From Metabacillus mangrovi (GTDB lineage: Bacteria > Bacillota > Bacilli > Bacillales > Bacillaceae), in contig NZ_WMIB01000002.1 of NCBI RefSeq assembly GCF_009711125.1, forward strand, positions 1 through 64,000: a DNA stretch of 64,000 bases. Direction: 5' to 3'. Under the pieces are notes generated by a model, which searched no databases, was not told the DNA's origin, and was given only the letters and a program-made list of their open reading frames with translations. A program made the position numbers and the translations under genes. Shown here one piece after another: positions 9,848 to 19,002 of the stretch. Every line of letters begins with the position of its first letter. Positions within the stretch are counted from its first letter, which is position 1.

Positions 9848-10222
9848 TTATTTAAATTTCATGGTACGGCCGTTAAACAAGACGAGTTCTGCTTTCAGTT
9901 TCTTTGCCAGAAACTTCGCCAGTTCATTGGCTTTCGCTTTGTCGCCGTGCGTGGAAGCGGGGGAGAGGTAGATTTGGAACAGGCTCAACTCCTCATCAGC
10001 CGCTTCTCCGATTACAATCTGATGATACGAAGGATCACTGCTGGCCAGAATGATGAGCTGCTCTTTTTCAGTTATCTGATCATAAGGAAAGGAACGTTCA
10101 CTGTATTGCCAATCCAGCTGTTCTCCAGTTTTCGCTGTTATGTCCCGATAATATTGGAGATAGCTCTTTATTTCCCCGATCGAATATTCGGGAGAAGCTT
10201 TGATGGTTGCATGCTCGCCCAA
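9848..10222 (-). CDS. DUF1885-like conserved protein
   Basis: A 124-residue soluble protein with no signal or membrane segment. The N-terminal half (YSIGEIKSYLQYYRDITAKT) and the pattern EQLIILASSDPSYHQIVIG resemble the Bacillus-restricted family DUF1885, whose members have a known structure but no assigned function; the family assignment is from memory of the pattern. An AAAGGAGGATG ribosome site precedes the ATG. It is transcribed away from the SR1 locus. Confidence 0.55.
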   Translation of the reverse strand: MGEHATIKASPEYSIGEIKSYLQYYRDITAKTGEQLDWQYSERSFPYDQITEKEQLIILASSDPSYHQIVIGEAADEELSLFQIYLSPASTHGDKAKANELAKFLAKKLKAELVLFNGRTMKFK

Positions 10223-10330
10223 AAGACATCCTCCTTTGTCCTCTATTTGTAAAAATTATAGAACTTTCTGAAAAAAAGTAAAGAGTCAGACTGTAAATTG
10301 GTTAAAAAAAGGCTTTCAATATAAACCTAA

Positions 10331-10378
10331 TGTGTCATACTTTTTATGCTTGACGAATACAATGTGACATAATAATAT
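10331..10378 (+). promoter_or_regulatory. SR1 promoter with two CcpN-like operators
   Basis: Promoter TTGACG (10350-10355), 17-bp spacer, TAATAT (10373-10378). One box, TGTGTCATACT (10331-10341), matches the CcpN consensus TRTGHYATAYW at every position. A second, TGTGACATAAT (10363-10373), misses one position and overlaps spacer and -10. In B. subtilis the SR1 promoter is repressed by CcpN under glycolytic conditions through boxes of this type, so the same control is inferred here. Confidence 0.75.
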
Positions 10379-10428
10379 AAAGATAACGAAAGTTAAACCG
10401 CTTACAATTTAAAAAAGGGGATGAAAAG

Positions 10429-10551
10429 ATGGGAACAATCGTATGCCAGGATTGCAACAGCACGATTAGCCACTTTGAGGATGAAAAGGTCTCTAAATTG
10501 TACGGAAGATGTATGGATTGCGACTGCAATAAAACAGAATTGGAACAGTAA
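10429..10551 (+). CDS. SR1P, GapA-binding peptide
   Basis: A 40-residue peptide starting MGTIVCQDCN and containing HFEDEKVSKLYG, followed by Cys-rich CMDCDC. These features match B. subtilis SR1P, the peptide encoded on SR1 that binds glyceraldehyde-3-phosphate dehydrogenase GapA and promotes its association with RNase J1. The two Cys pairs suggest a metal- or disulfide-stabilised fold. The ribosome site is aaaggggatg. Location next to speA and CcpN-like boxes strengthens the assignment. Confidence 0.9.
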   Translation: MGTIVCQDCNSTISHFEDEKVSKLYGRCMDCDCNKTELEQ

Positions 10552-10578
10552 GCATCAAGGGGTTCATATATAAAAGGG

Positions 10579-10612
10579 AAAAGCATGCGCTGATAATGCG
10601 CATGCTTTTATT
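10579..10612. terminator. Shared terminator of SR1 and speA
   Basis: 11-bp perfect stem aaagcatgcgc/gcgcatgcttt with A- and T-rich flanks on both sides, placed between converging genes. Confidence 0.85.
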
Positions 10613-10618
10613 TATGGC

Positions 10619-12094
10619 CTAACGGATCGCTTTATGCTCTTTAATGACACGAAGGGAGTTCAGGTTCGGATCCTCAGGTCCCTGAACAGGAAGGCCGACT
10701 TCCATGTTTTTCTGTATATAATGAAGATTGTCTTCCGTAATGATTTCGCCAGGAATGAAAATAGGGATTCCGGGAGGGTATACCATAATAAATTCAGCGA
10801 TGATCCTGCCTGCCGATTCATTAAAGTCGATCACTTCCGTCTCTGCATAGAACGCATCCCTCGGGGTCAGTGCGAGAACCGGAATATCTGGAAGAAGGAC
10901 AGAGGTTTCTTCAACCTCTTCCGGATCACGGTGCTTGAAGCGTTCTGACAGCTCGGTAAGAGCCTCGACCAGCAGGCTGGTCTCTGTCTCTGTATCCCCT
11001 GGTGTGATAATACAGAGGATGTTGTATAAATCTGAGAGCTCCACTTCAATCCGATATTTTTCGCGAAGCCATTTTTCCACATCATAGCCGGTCAGCCCCA
11101 AGTCTTTTATCGAAATAATGAGCTTGGTCGGGTCATAGTCAAAGGTTGACTTTGTACCGAGGATCTCCTGACCCACACAATAAATATCTTCAATCTCATT
11201 CAGCTGTCTTCTCGTGTCCTCAGCAAGCTTGATGGTTTTATCAATGAGGCTCCGGCCTTCGATGGCAAGCCTTTTCCGTGCAACATCTAAAGAAGAGAGC
11301 AGCAGATAAGAGGTTGAAGTCGTCGTCATCATGCTGAGAATGGACTGTACTCTTTGTGCAGAAACGAGCCCTTCTCTTACATTAAGAACGGAACTCTGGG
11401 TCATAGAGCCGCCAAGCTTATGAACGCTTGTCGCCGCCATATCCGCCCCGGCCTGCATCGCAGACATAGGGAGATCTTCATGGAAATGAATATGGACGCC
11501 ATGGGCTTCATCCACCAGTACGGGGATGTGATAAGAATGAGCGATTTCCACAATCTTTTCAAGATCTGCAGAGATCCCGAAATAGGTTGGATTGATGACG
11601 AGCACACCTTTGGCATCCGGATGCTGATCAAGCGCCGTCTGTACTGCGTCGGTTGTAATTCCGTGAGATATCCCAAGGTTCTTATCCACTTCAGGATGGA
11701 TAAAGACCGGAACAGCTCCTGAATAGACAATCGCCGTCATAACTGATTTATGAACGTTCCGGGGGACAATAATTTTATCACCCGGCTTGCAGACCGCCAT
11801 CACCATCGTCATGATGGCCCCGCTCGTTCCCTGTACAGAAAAGAACGTATAATCAGCCCCAAATGCTTCTGCTGCAAGCTCCTGCGCTTCCTTGATAATC
11901 CCTTTGGGAGAGTGAAGATCGTCAAGCGGGCCGATATTGATTAAATCCATTTTAAGCGCGTTTTCACCTATATATTCTCTAAATTCCGGATCGATCCCTG
12001 AACCTTTTTTGTGGCCTGGTATATGAAATTGTACAGGATTCCGGTCGATATGCTTTTTCAGTCCGGTATAAAGCGGTGTGAGGTTTTGATTCAA
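10619..12094 (-). CDS. speA: Arginine decarboxylase (PLP-dependent, Orn/Lys/Arg class)
   Basis: A 491-residue fold-type I PLP enzyme that makes agmatine from arginine, the first step of spermidine synthesis in Bacillus. The Schiff-base Lys is in TSVHKLGGS (about residue 226). VDEAHGVHIHFH supplies the PLP-binding Asp/His residues, and the C-terminal domain has YPPGIPIFIPGE. The start is taken as TTG at 12094, 9 bases after AAGGTGG, which gives a protein beginning near TPLYTGLKKH, as in B. subtilis SpeA. An upstream ATG (12118) lacks a ribosome site. Confidence 0.93.
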   Translation of the reverse strand: MNQNLTPLYTGLKKHIDRNPVQFHIPGHKKGSGIDPEFREYIGENALKMDLINIGPLDDLHSPKGIIKEAQELAAEAFGADYTFFSVQGTSGAIMTMVMAVCKPGDKIIVPRNVHKSVMTAIVYSGAVPVFIHPEVDKNLGISHGITTDAVQTALDQHPDAKGVLVINPTYFGISADLEKIVEIAHSYHIPVLVDEAHGVHIHFHEDLPMSAMQAGADMAATSVHKLGGSMTQSSVLNVREGLVSAQRVQSILSMMTTTSTSYLLLSSLDVARKRLAIEGRSLIDKTIKLAEDTRRQLNEIEDIYCVGQEILGTKSTFDYDPTKLIISIKDLGLTGYDVEKWLREKYRIEVELSDLYNILCIITPGDTETETSLLVEALTELSERFKHRDPEEVEETSVLLPDIPVLALTPRDAFYAETEVIDFNESAGRIIAEFIMVYPPGIPIFIPGEIITEDNLHYIQKNMEVGLPVQGPEDPNLNSLRVIKEHKAIR

Positions 12095-12251
12095 TGTGCA
12101 ATGCCACCTTCTTTTCAATGTAATGCGTCCTTATTTAAAACAAATGAATTATATCATCTGCACAGGTTTTTATAAAGAAAATCTTGCTGGCTTTTGACGA
12201 AGGAAAACGAAAGCGGAGCAGCGAAGGTACCTTATACAAGGGGGAATGAAA

Positions 12252-13217
12252 ATGATCTGGGAAACAAGAGTAACAGAAATGCTTGGTATAAAGTATCCTA
12301 TCATACAGGGCGGCCTTGCATATCTCGCTTACTCAGAGCTTGCAGCCGCAGTATCCAATGCAGGTGGATTAGGGCAGATTACGGCCATGTCACTCGGCTC
12401 ACCGGAGGAACTGAGAAGCGAAATCAGAAAAACGAGGGCGAAAACAACCCATCCGTTCGGTGTCAATTTTGCAATCGGACAGCAAGGACGGCCGTTTTCG
12501 CATATGCTCGATGCAGCAATGGATGAGGGGATTGGCATCGTTACAATGACAGGCGGAAATCCCGCACCTCTTTTTGATCAGCTGAAAGGAACTTCTGTTA
12601 AAAAACTCGTTCTTACGGCCTCAAGAAGACAGGCAGAAAAGGCAGAGCACCTTGGTGCGGATGCAGTCATCGCTGTCGGTCAGGAAGGAGGAGGGCACCT
12701 CGGCAGGGACGATACCGGTACGATGGTCCTCATACCGAGGATTGTACAAGCCGTTTCAATCCCTGTCATCGCCTCCGGGGGCATTGCAGACGGTAAGGGA
12801 ATGATGGCGGCGCTGGCGCTCGGTGCAGAAGGTATTGAAATGGGCACCCGCTTCATTGCAGTAAAAGAGTGTGTACATGCGCATGAAAGGTATAAAGAAG
12901 ATCTGTTAAAGGCTTCAGAAACAGGCACTGTCTTAATTAAAAAAAGCCTTGGAGCCCCTGCACGGGCCATAGCCAACACCTGGACAGAGGAAATCCTGAA
13001 TCTTGAAAAACAAAATCCGGGATATGAAGCGCTTAAAATGTATATCAGCGGTGAAGCGAATAAAAAATACATATATGAGGGAATCAATTCGCAAGGATAC
13101 GGGTGGGCGGGCCAGTCTGCAGGTCTGATCCATGATATTCCCTCTGCTGAGGAATTATTTGATAGAATGTTGCATGAGGGAGAAGTTATCCGGAAGCAAT
13201 GGGGAATACAAGCATAA
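12252..13217 (+). CDS. Nitronate monooxygenase family flavoprotein
   Basis: About 321 residues forming an FMN-binding TIM barrel of the 2-nitropropane dioxygenase/FabK superfamily. Seen: PIIQGGLAYLAYSELAAAVSNAGGLG at the N-terminus, GQEGGGHLGRDD mid-protein, and the phosphate-binding IPVIASGGIADGKG and AEGIEMGTRF segments. Members oxidise nitronates, or in the FabK branch reduce enoyl-ACP; the GHxG-type motif suits the monooxygenase class. The ATG at 12252 is preferred over 12246, which is only 2 bases from AAGGGGG. It is not part of the usual B. subtilis order here and is probably an insertion. Confidence 0.8.
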   Translation: MIWETRVTEMLGIKYPIIQGGLAYLAYSELAAAVSNAGGLGQITAMSLGSPEELRSEIRKTRAKTTHPFGVNFAIGQQGRPFSHMLDAAMDEGIGIVTMTGGNPAPLFDQLKGTSVKKLVLTASRRQAEKAEHLGADAVIAVGQEGGGHLGRDDTGTMVLIPRIVQAVSIPVIASGGIADGKGMMAALALGAEGIEMGTRFIAVKECVHAHERYKEDLLKASETGTVLIKKSLGAPARAIANTWTEEILNLEKQNPGYEALKMYISGEANKKYIYEGINSQGYGWAGQSAGLIHDIPSAEELFDRMLHEGEVIRKQWGIQA

Positions 13218-13232
13218 ACTGGAGTGTGAAGA

Positions 13233-13502
13233 ATGGATTATCAATATCCGCTATCGGCTGATTGGTCAACAGAAGAAATCATCGATGCAGTTCATTTTTT
13301 TGAAAATGTGGAAAAAGCATACGAGAAGGGTTTAAGACGGGAAGAGTTTATGTCCAGCTACAGACGGTTTAAAGAAATTGTTCCAGGAAAAGCCGATGAG
13401 AAAAACATCTGTGATGAATTTGAAGAGGTGAGCGGCTACTCTTCCTACAAGGCGGTAAAAAAAGCAAAAAACAGCGAGGACGGCGCCTTGATAAAAATGT
13501 AA
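13233..13502 (+). CDS. yktA: UPF0223 family protein YktA
   Basis: An 89-residue small helical protein starting [17 protein letters not shown], with [32 protein letters not shown]. This matches the UPF0223 family (B. subtilis YktA), of unknown function. It follows the nitronate monooxygenase gene by 15 bases, so the two may be cotranscribed, and ends at a strong terminator. The order speA-yktA-yktB is conserved. Confidence 0.88.
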   Translation: MDYQYPLSADWSTEEIIDAVHFFENVEKAYEKGLRREEFMSSYRRFKEIVPGKADEKNICDEFEEVSGYSSYKAVKKAKNSEDGALIKM

Positions 13503-13531
13503 AAATCCCGGGGATTCCCCGGGATTTTTTG
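13503..13531. terminator. Terminator between yktA and yktB
   Basis: Stem aaatcccgggg/ccccgggattt with T run, usable in both directions between converging genes. Confidence 0.85.
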
Positions 13532-14176
13532 TCAGCTGCTGCTTACCGGTGTTTTTTTGGCAAGCTCATATAACGGCATAAGCGTTTTAAAGGTGTCTTC
13601 GATTCTCGAAGCCATCTCACTGCCGCTTAAACGTAAAGCCTCTTCTCTTGGAATGGAGACCCCGCACAGCAATTCTGCCTTCTTCACGGTTTGAAGCCTC
13701 ACAGCAAGCTCCTTCAGACCATTCTTGCCAAGTTCGGATTGAGGAATGGAATCAGGCTTCGTATGATCTGCAGACCAGACATAGCTGCCGGGAATTTCCT
13801 TGATAATCCTGGCGGCATTTTTTTCTGCTGCTTTGCCGAACTGTTCTTTGCCCGGCGCTTCATAGATCATAGCGAACCAAATAAAGACGTGTGTTTCCCA
13901 CAATCCCACCTGAAAATGAGGAAGCATTTTATACCCCCGCTTGCTTGAAGCAAAAGCGACCCAGGTGTCATCGGGCGGATTGACCGACCTTCGTGCATGC
14001 TTCGCTACATGAGCGTGCATTTCCTCTCCTGTAAGAGCAGAAAGCATCGGGGCAAAATACCCGCCAAGTTCTTCGAGCTTCGGACGCACCTGTTTGATCA
14101 GTTCTTCCATCCTCATCTCAAGCCCATCTATTTTAAATACGTCAAAATCTTCTTTATTAAACCCAGTAAACGTCAT
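13532..14176 (-). CDS. yktB: UPF0637 (DUF1054) family protein YktB
   Basis: A 214-residue soluble protein of the DUF1054 family. Typical segments are [18 protein letters not shown] at the start, [25 protein letters not shown], and [20 protein letters not shown]. Structures of relatives show a mixed alpha/beta fold without a known activity. The ribosome site (gggagggc) lies before the ATG on the minus strand. Convergent with yktA, as in B. subtilis. Confidence 0.88.
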   Translation of the reverse strand: MTFTGFNKEDFDVFKIDGLEMRMEELIKQVRPKLEELGGYFAPMLSALTGEEMHAHVAKHARRSVNPPDDTWVAFASSKRGYKMLPHFQVGLWETHVFIWFAMIYEAPGKEQFGKAAEKNAARIIKEIPGSYVWSADHTKPDSIPQSELGKNGLKELAVRLQTVKKAELLCGVSIPREEALRLSGSEMASRIEDTFKTLMPLYELAKKTPVSSS

Positions 14177-14450
14177 CTTCGCAATTGCCCTCCCGGTTGT
14201 ATCGCCACCTTGAGCGATCTGAACATGTATTCATGTAAACAGTTTAGCACAGCGGACAGCGTGCTCCAATACAACTGCACGTTTCATCCCTTATGGCGGG
14301 TGGTAAAGTATTTGTAATAAAACTTTATTTAAATAGGTATATACACAATTTAATTCACCATGTTCCATGAGATGGTTTCCAATCATAAGATATACAAAAT
14401 CTTAACGGTTCACAGTTTTAAGGAAATAAGCAGGAAAGGGGAGTTTTTCA

Positions 14451-14639
14451 ATGAAACAGGTCATGAAAGCCGTGCAGCCCAAGGAAATGAAAAACCGTAT
14501 CAATGTGGTTCAGCTGGAATTGGATTATGAACTGGCCACATTATTTGAAGCGATGCAGGAAAAAAATGAAGATCAAAAATCCGCCAGTAAACAAAGACTT
14601 GAAAAACTCAGAAAAGAATGGATGAAACTGCAGGCATAG
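14451..14639 (+). CDS. ykzI: YkzI-like small protein
   Basis: A 62-residue highly charged helical protein (KNRINVVQLELDYELATLFEAMQEKNEDQ) with a likely short coiled coil. Size and place between yktB and suhB match B. subtilis ykzI; function unknown. A strong ribosome site (aaaggggag) precedes the ATG, and a terminator follows. The 270 bp upstream are AT-rich with no clear standard promoter. Confidence 0.7.
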   Translation: MKQVMKAVQPKEMKNRINVVQLELDYELATLFEAMQEKNEDQKSASKQRLEKLRKEWMKLQA

Positions 14640-14650
14640 TACACATGATA

Positions 14651-14682
14651 GGAAACGAACCTCCAAAAGGTTCGTTTTTATC
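14651..14682 (+). terminator. Terminator after ykzI
   Basis: Stem aacgaacc/ggttcgtt with a short A-rich loop and T tail. Confidence 0.75.
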
Positions 14683-14806
14683 TGCGCAGTACGGCTGTGT
14701 CTCCCCTCCTGCTTGTATTCCTATTTTTCATAAAGTATTCTGTGTATATACATAAATGGACAGGCCCTTTAAGAAGCCTGAATCTGCATCAGAAAGAAGG
14801 ACGGAC

Positions 14807-15601
14807 ATGACAAACTGGAAGGAAATCGACCAATATGCGAAAAGCTGGGTAAGGGAAGCCGGGGAAAGAATTCGTGCCTCTTTTGCCACATCTCTCTCCA
14901 TACAGACAAAATCTAATCCGAACGATTTAGTTACGAACATGGACAAAGAAACGGAACAGTTTTTCATCAGCAAAATTAAGGAAATGTATCCGGAGCACCG
15001 GATTCTCGGTGAAGAGGGTTTCGGTCACGATGTGAAGGACACGGAAGGGATCATCTGGATCATTGATCCGATTGACGGCACCATGAATTTTGTCCATCAG
15101 CAGAGAAACTTCGCCATTTCCATCGGTATATACGAAAACGGAACCGGGATGGTCGGATTAATTTATGATGTTGTTCACGATGAGCTGTATCATGCGAAAA
15201 AAGGGGAAGGCGCCTATATGGATGAAACCCCTTTGCAAAAGCTTGACCGAAGAGAAGTAAGTGAATCCATTATTGGCATCAATGCAACATGGGTTACGGA
15301 AAACCGGAGAATCGACCCAGCTGTTCTCGCTCCGCTCGTCCGGAGCGCACGGGGCACAAGATCATATGGTTCTGCAGCGCTCGAATTCGCGTATGTTGCA
15401 TCAGGCAGGCTCGACTGCTACATCACCATGAGGCTTGCACCCTGGGATTTCGCGGCAGGACTCATCCTTCTCGAGGAAGTTGGCGGCAAGGCCACAACGA
15501 TGGACGGGGAGCCGATCAACACGATCGGAAAAAACAGCATACTCGCCGCAAGAGACGGACTGCATCAGGAAATTCTGGAGACGTACCTTAAAAAGTCATA
15601 A
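14807..15601 (+). CDS. suhB: Inositol monophosphatase family protein (SuhB/YktC)
   Basis: A 264-residue Mg-dependent phosphatase of the IMPase/FIG superfamily. Metal-binding motifs: GEEG (about 69-72), WIIDPIDGTMNF (about 84-95), and APWDFAAG in the last third. The substrate is probably inositol phosphate or another sugar phosphate; in enteric bacteria SuhB also acts in rRNA antitermination, but that is not shown for Bacillus. The start chosen is ATG 14807 (MTNWKEID) after AAGGACGG, matching B. subtilis YktC. The in-frame ATG at 14756 has no ribosome site. Confidence 0.9.
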   Translation: MTNWKEIDQYAKSWVREAGERIRASFATSLSIQTKSNPNDLVTNMDKETEQFFISKIKEMYPEHRILGEEGFGHDVKDTEGIIWIIDPIDGTMNFVHQQRNFAISIGIYENGTGMVGLIYDVVHDELYHAKKGEGAYMDETPLQKLDRREVSESIIGINATWVTENRRIDPAVLAPLVRSARGTRSYGSAALEFAYVASGRLDCYITMRLAPWDFAAGLILLEEVGGKATTMDGEPINTIGKNSILAARDGLHQEILETYLKKS

Positions 15602-15602
15602 T

Positions 15603-16046
15603 ATGCTGAGATCAAGGGAATTTACAGGACAGGATCTCCGCCTTTTTATAGATTGGGCGGCTGAAAGCCCTGAATGGGAAGCATATGAAACAGATGCATC
15701 CGCGATTGAAGAGTACATGAGAAGATATGACATGTACCGCGGTTCCTGGCTAGTGTGGGAGCAGCATGGCGAACCGGCGGCCATCACGTTTTCTGTAGAA
15801 TGGGCACCCTCCAATGAGAAAGCCTGGATTGGAACCGTTATTGTGAACCCGGCAAAAAGGCAGACCGGGATTGCAAAAGCAGTAATCAGCAGCCTGGCTG
15901 GCCATTTTAAGGAAAAGGGCCACAAAGTTCTGTTTGCAGGTGTGCCAGAAAAGAGGCATGACTGGGTCCTTTTTCTTGGTGCAGCAGGGTTTGAACAATT
16001 TAAACTGGAAGAAGAGCATATGATTATGCTCCGTCCGCTGCAATAA
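15603..16046 (+). CDS. GNAT family N-acetyltransferase
   Basis: A 147-residue acetyltransferase. Strand beta4 (WIGTVIVNPAKRQTGIAKAVI) holds a degenerate acetyl-CoA pyrophosphate loop (R/Q-x-x-G-x-A), followed by FLGAAGFEQFKLEEEHMIML at the end. The substrate is not predictable. The ATG is one base after the suhB stop with no clear ribosome site of its own, so translation probably depends on suhB. Not part of the standard B. subtilis order at this place. Confidence 0.75.
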   Translation: MLRSREFTGQDLRLFIDWAAESPEWEAYETDASAIEEYMRRYDMYRGSWLVWEQHGEPAAITFSVEWAPSNEKAWIGTVIVNPAKRQTGIAKAVISSLAGHFKEKGHKVLFAGVPEKRHDWVLFLGAAGFEQFKLEEEHMIMLRPLQ

Positions 16047-16077
16047 AAAAATGAGCACAATGTGCTCATTTTTTTAT
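16046..16077. terminator. Terminator between GNAT gene and ylaF
   Basis: Stem atgagcaca/tgtgctcat with A and T runs; serves converging genes. Confidence 0.85.
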
Positions 16078-16079
16078 GG

Positions 16080-16265
16080 TTACAGTTGCCCGCTTTCACG
16101 CAATCTTTTCTTTTGGGCAAACCCAAAGCCCATTACTGCACACAAGCCAAGAATCCCAAGAATAATTCCAAAAACGCTCCGGTAGCTGACTGAAATACCG
16201 ACCAGCGCCATCATAGCTGCTGCAAGCACAGCGAGAAGCAAAAACTTCCATTTAACCGACTTCAT
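16080..16265 (-). CDS. ylaF: YlaF-like (DUF5325) small membrane protein
   Basis: A 61-residue protein with two hydrophobic helices (about 5-24 and 30-48) and a basic tail QKKRLRE. Size and location beside typA match YlaF, of unknown function. The start is ATG 16265 (MKSVKWKF) behind AGGGGAT; a further ATG at 16283 lacks a ribosome site. It is divergent from typA, so the two share a short promoter region. Confidence 0.75.
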   Translation of the reverse strand: MKSVKWKFLLLAVLAAAMMALVGISVSYRSVFGIILGILGLCAVMGFGFAQKKRLRESGQL

Positions 16266-16383
16266 ATGTGCATCCCCTAACATGTAAAAAAGATTCTATT
16301 TTAAGTTTACTTAAAAACTTTCTTTTTTACCAGCAGTGTGTGTTATAATATCGAGGGTATTTGAATTAATAGGAGATGAAATT

Positions 16384-18225
16384 GTGAAACTTCGAAACGA
16401 TCTTCGCAATATTGCGATTATTGCCCACGTTGACCATGGTAAAACAACGCTGGTAGACAAACTGCTTCATCAGGCAGGAACATTCCGTGCAAACGAGCAG
16501 GTTGCTGAACGTGCCATGGACTCCAATGATTTGGAACGTGAACGCGGAATAACGATTTTGGCCAAAAACACGGCTATTCAATATAAAGACACACGCATCA
16601 ACATCCTTGACACACCAGGACATGCCGACTTCGGCGGAGAAGTAGAGCGGATCATGAAAATGGTTGACGGCGTACTTCTGGTCGTCGATGCATATGAAGG
16701 CTGCATGCCTCAGACACGGTTTGTTCTGAAAAAAGCGCTCGAGCAGAAACTGACGCCGATTGTTGTTGTTAACAAAATCGATAAAGATTCAGCCCGTCCT
16801 CAGGAAGTAGTCGATGAGGTAATCGATCTTTTCATCGAGCTTGACGCAACAGAAGAACAGCTGGAATTCCCAGTTATTTTTGCATCTGCTGTCAACGGTA
16901 CAGCAAGCTTGGATCCGGATCCTTCCAAACAGGATGAAAACATGGAAAGCATCTATGAATCCATCATTGAGCATATTCCTGCACCAGTGGATAACAGTGA
17001 AGAACATCTTCAATTCCAGGTTGCTCTTCTTGATTACAACGATTACGTGGGCCGTATTGGAATCGGTCGCGTATTCAGAGGAACGATGCAGGTAGGACAG
17101 CAGGTATCCCTTATGAAACTGGACGGGACTGCGAAAAACTTCCGTGTAACGAAGATCTTCGGCTTCCAGGGACTAAAGCGTGTGGAAGTAGAAGAAGCAA
17201 AGGCGGGAGACCTTGTAGCGGTGTCCGGAATGGAAGACATTAATGTAGGAGAAACGGTTTGCCCTGTTGAACATCAGGAAGCACTGCCGATCCTTCGCAT
17301 CGATGAACCTACATTGCAGATGACATTCCTTGTCAACAACAGCCCGTTCGCCGGCCGTGAAGGCAAATTCGTCACTTCCCGCAAAATTGAAGAGCGCCTG
17401 ATGCAGCAGCTTCAGACGGACGTAAGTCTTCGCGTTGAAAACACTGAATCCCCGGATGCTTGGACTGTTTCAGGACGCGGAGAGCTTCACCTTTCCATCC
17501 TGATCGAGAACATGCGCCGCGAAAACTACGAGCTGCAGGTTTCCAAGCCTGAAGTTATCGTACGCGAAATCGACGGAGTCCGCTGTGAGCCGGTTGAACG
17601 CGTGCAAATCGATGTGCCGGAAGACTACACAGGAGCAGTCATGGAATCCATCGGGGCCCGCAAAGGCGAAATGCAGGACATGATCAATAACGGAAACGGC
17701 CAGGTCCGCATGATTTTCATGGTTCCTTCCCGCGGACTGATCGGTTATTCTACTGAATTCCTGTCACTGACACGCGGTTACGGAATCATCAACCACACGT
17801 TTGACAGCTATCAGCCGATGGCGACAGGACAGGTTGGCGGACGCCGCCAAGGTGTACTCGTTTCCATGGAAAACGGGAAATCTTCTTCTTACGGAATCAT
17901 GGGAATTGAAGACCGTGGAGTGATCTTCGTAGAGCCAGGAACAGACGTTTACGAAGGGATGATCGTCGGTGAACATAACCGTGACAGCGACCTCGTCGTA
18001 AATATCTGCAGAATGAAGCAGCAGACAAACGTCCGCTCTGCAACAAAAGATCAGACAACAACGATGAAAAAACCGCGCATCATGACGCTTGAGGAATCCC
18101 TTGAGTATTTGAACGATGACGAATATTGTGAAGTAACACCTGAAAGCATTCGTCTGAGAAAGAAAATTCTCGATAAAAACGAACGAGAAAAAGCAGCCAA
18201 GAAAAAGAAACTCTCCGGCCTGTAA
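16384..18225 (+). CDS. typA: Translational GTPase TypA/BipA
   Basis: A 613-residue ribosome-associated GTPase of the EF-G family, linked to ribosome assembly and stress or low-temperature growth. GTPase motifs: AHVDHGKTT (P-loop), RERGITI (switch I), [12 protein letters not shown] (switch II) and VNKIDKD. The BipA-specific C-terminal domain includes [12 protein letters not shown]-type sequence and the conserved KKKKLSGL tail. The start is GTG 16384 after AGGAGATG, giving [10 protein letters not shown] as in B. subtilis; an ATG at 16336 overlaps the promoter region. It is followed by a terminator. Confidence 0.96.
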   Translation: MKLRNDLRNIAIIAHVDHGKTTLVDKLLHQAGTFRANEQVAERAMDSNDLERERGITILAKNTAIQYKDTRINILDTPGHADFGGEVERIMKMVDGVLLVVDAYEGCMPQTRFVLKKALEQKLTPIVVVNKIDKDSARPQEVVDEVIDLFIELDATEEQLEFPVIFASAVNGTASLDPDPSKQDENMESIYESIIEHIPAPVDNSEEHLQFQVALLDYNDYVGRIGIGRVFRGTMQVGQQVSLMKLDGTAKNFRVTKIFGFQGLKRVEVEEAKAGDLVAVSGMEDINVGETVCPVEHQEALPILRIDEPTLQMTFLVNNSPFAGREGKFVTSRKIEERLMQQLQTDVSLRVENTESPDAWTVSGRGELHLSILIENMRRENYELQVSKPEVIVREIDGVRCEPVERVQIDVPEDYTGAVMESIGARKGEMQDMINNGNGQVRMIFMVPSRGLIGYSTEFLSLTRGYGIINHTFDSYQPMATGQVGGRRQGVLVSMENGKSSSYGIMGIEDRGVIFVEPGTDVYEGMIVGEHNRDSDLVVNICRMKQQTNVRSATKDQTTTMKKPRIMTLEESLEYLNDDEYCEVTPESIRLRKKILDKNEREKAAKKKKLSGL

Positions 18226-18246
18226 ACAAAATAGATCATCTTGTCC

Positions 18247-18289
18247 AAAATTGGTTTCTTTGCTACTCTGAAAGAAACCAATTTTTTTA
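18247..18289 (+). terminator. Terminator after typA
   Basis: 14-bp stem aaattggtttcttt/aaagaaaccaattt and seven T. Confidence 0.85.
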
Positions 18290-18306
18290 TGTGAGGGGGT
18301 ACTGCA

Positions 18307-18627
18307 TTGACAGATGCAGAGGTATATGACAGGATGTGGCCTGTCGCAAAACTGATTTACACCACCATGGATCCTGTAGCAGGAGGACAGGCAATGTTCA
18401 CAATCATCCTGCTGCTCTCGATCATCGTGTTTAAACTCGGATTCGCCAAAAAACTGCCGCCGTTAAAAGCTGCACTCATCTACGTATTCTTATTTCTGGG
18501 CTGTGCCATCCTGACCTTTCTCGCAGCGTTCCTCCCGATCGCTGAAGGTCTTGTCATAGCAGCGCTCATTTTGATTATTTATAAGATCCGCCTGAACCGG
18601 CATAAAAAAATGGAGCAATCCCCATGA
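18307..18627 (+). CDS. ylaH: YlaH-like membrane protein
   Basis: A 106-residue protein with three hydrophobic segments (about 29-46, 55-75 and 77-95), a basic cytoplasmic tail, and the YlaH-like pattern YTTMDPVAGGQAMFTIILLLSIIVFKLGFAKKLPPLK. Function unknown. The start is TTG at 18307, about 7 bases after GAGGGGG. Its stop overlaps the next start (ATGA), so translation of the pair is probably coupled. Confidence 0.82.
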   Translation: MTDAEVYDRMWPVAKLIYTTMDPVAGGQAMFTIILLLSIIVFKLGFAKKLPPLKAALIYVFLFLGCAILTFLAAFLPIAEGLVIAALILIIYKIRLNRHKKMEQSP

Positions 18628-18908
18628 GATCACTCCAGGATGCACTCTATAACTGGCTCTCTATCAAAGTCGTCGCCATCGACCGGCCGGATGACCAATC
18701 AGCAAACGAAACTGCCGCCCTCTTCGAACAAGTCCTATCCGAAGACCACGCCATCGAACAGCTCACCTTCCACACCGAAGATGACATGTACTATATCACC
18801 TGCCTTCAAAACGGCGAACAATACCGGGCCCGCTTCCCCCGCGAACTCATCGACGTCATGAAAGAACAAATGCGAAGAGAACCGGAACGGTACCGGAATT
18901 ATCAATGA
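18624..18908 (+). CDS. Hypothetical soluble protein coupled to ylaH
   Basis: A 94-residue acidic protein, not recognised as a named family by eye. It contains WLSIKVVAIDRPDDQSANETAALFEQVLSEDH, then HTEDDMYYITCLQNGEQYRARFPRELIDVM, suggestive of a small alpha/beta fold. The ATG overlaps the ylaH stop by four bases. It is followed by a terminator (18924-18951). Confidence 0.75.
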   Translation: MRSLQDALYNWLSIKVVAIDRPDDQSANETAALFEQVLSEDHAIEQLTFHTEDDMYYITCLQNGEQYRARFPRELIDVMKEQMRREPERYRNYQ

Positions 18909-18923
18909 TTGATTAGGAATAGT

Positions 18924-18951
18924 GGACCCCCTGCTGGTGCGGGGGGTTTTT
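18924..18951 (+). terminator. Terminator after the ylaH operon
   Basis: Stem accccc/gggggt with a GC-rich loop and a T tail. Confidence 0.65.
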
Positions 18952-19002
18952 GTGTGCAATCAAATGACGAGATTGGTCAATTAATGCTGTGTGAATGACG
19001 AC

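Larger units (their letters stand above)
10384..10612 (+). ncRNA. SR1-type dual-function small RNA
   Basis: From the predicted start just after the -10 box (about 10384) to the terminator (stem aaagcatgcgc/gcgcatgcttt, 10580-10608, then T-rich), giving a transcript of about 225 nt. It encodes SR1P. In B. subtilis SR1 also base-pairs with ahrC mRNA, and lies in the same place beside speA. Boundaries are estimates. Confidence 0.7.
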
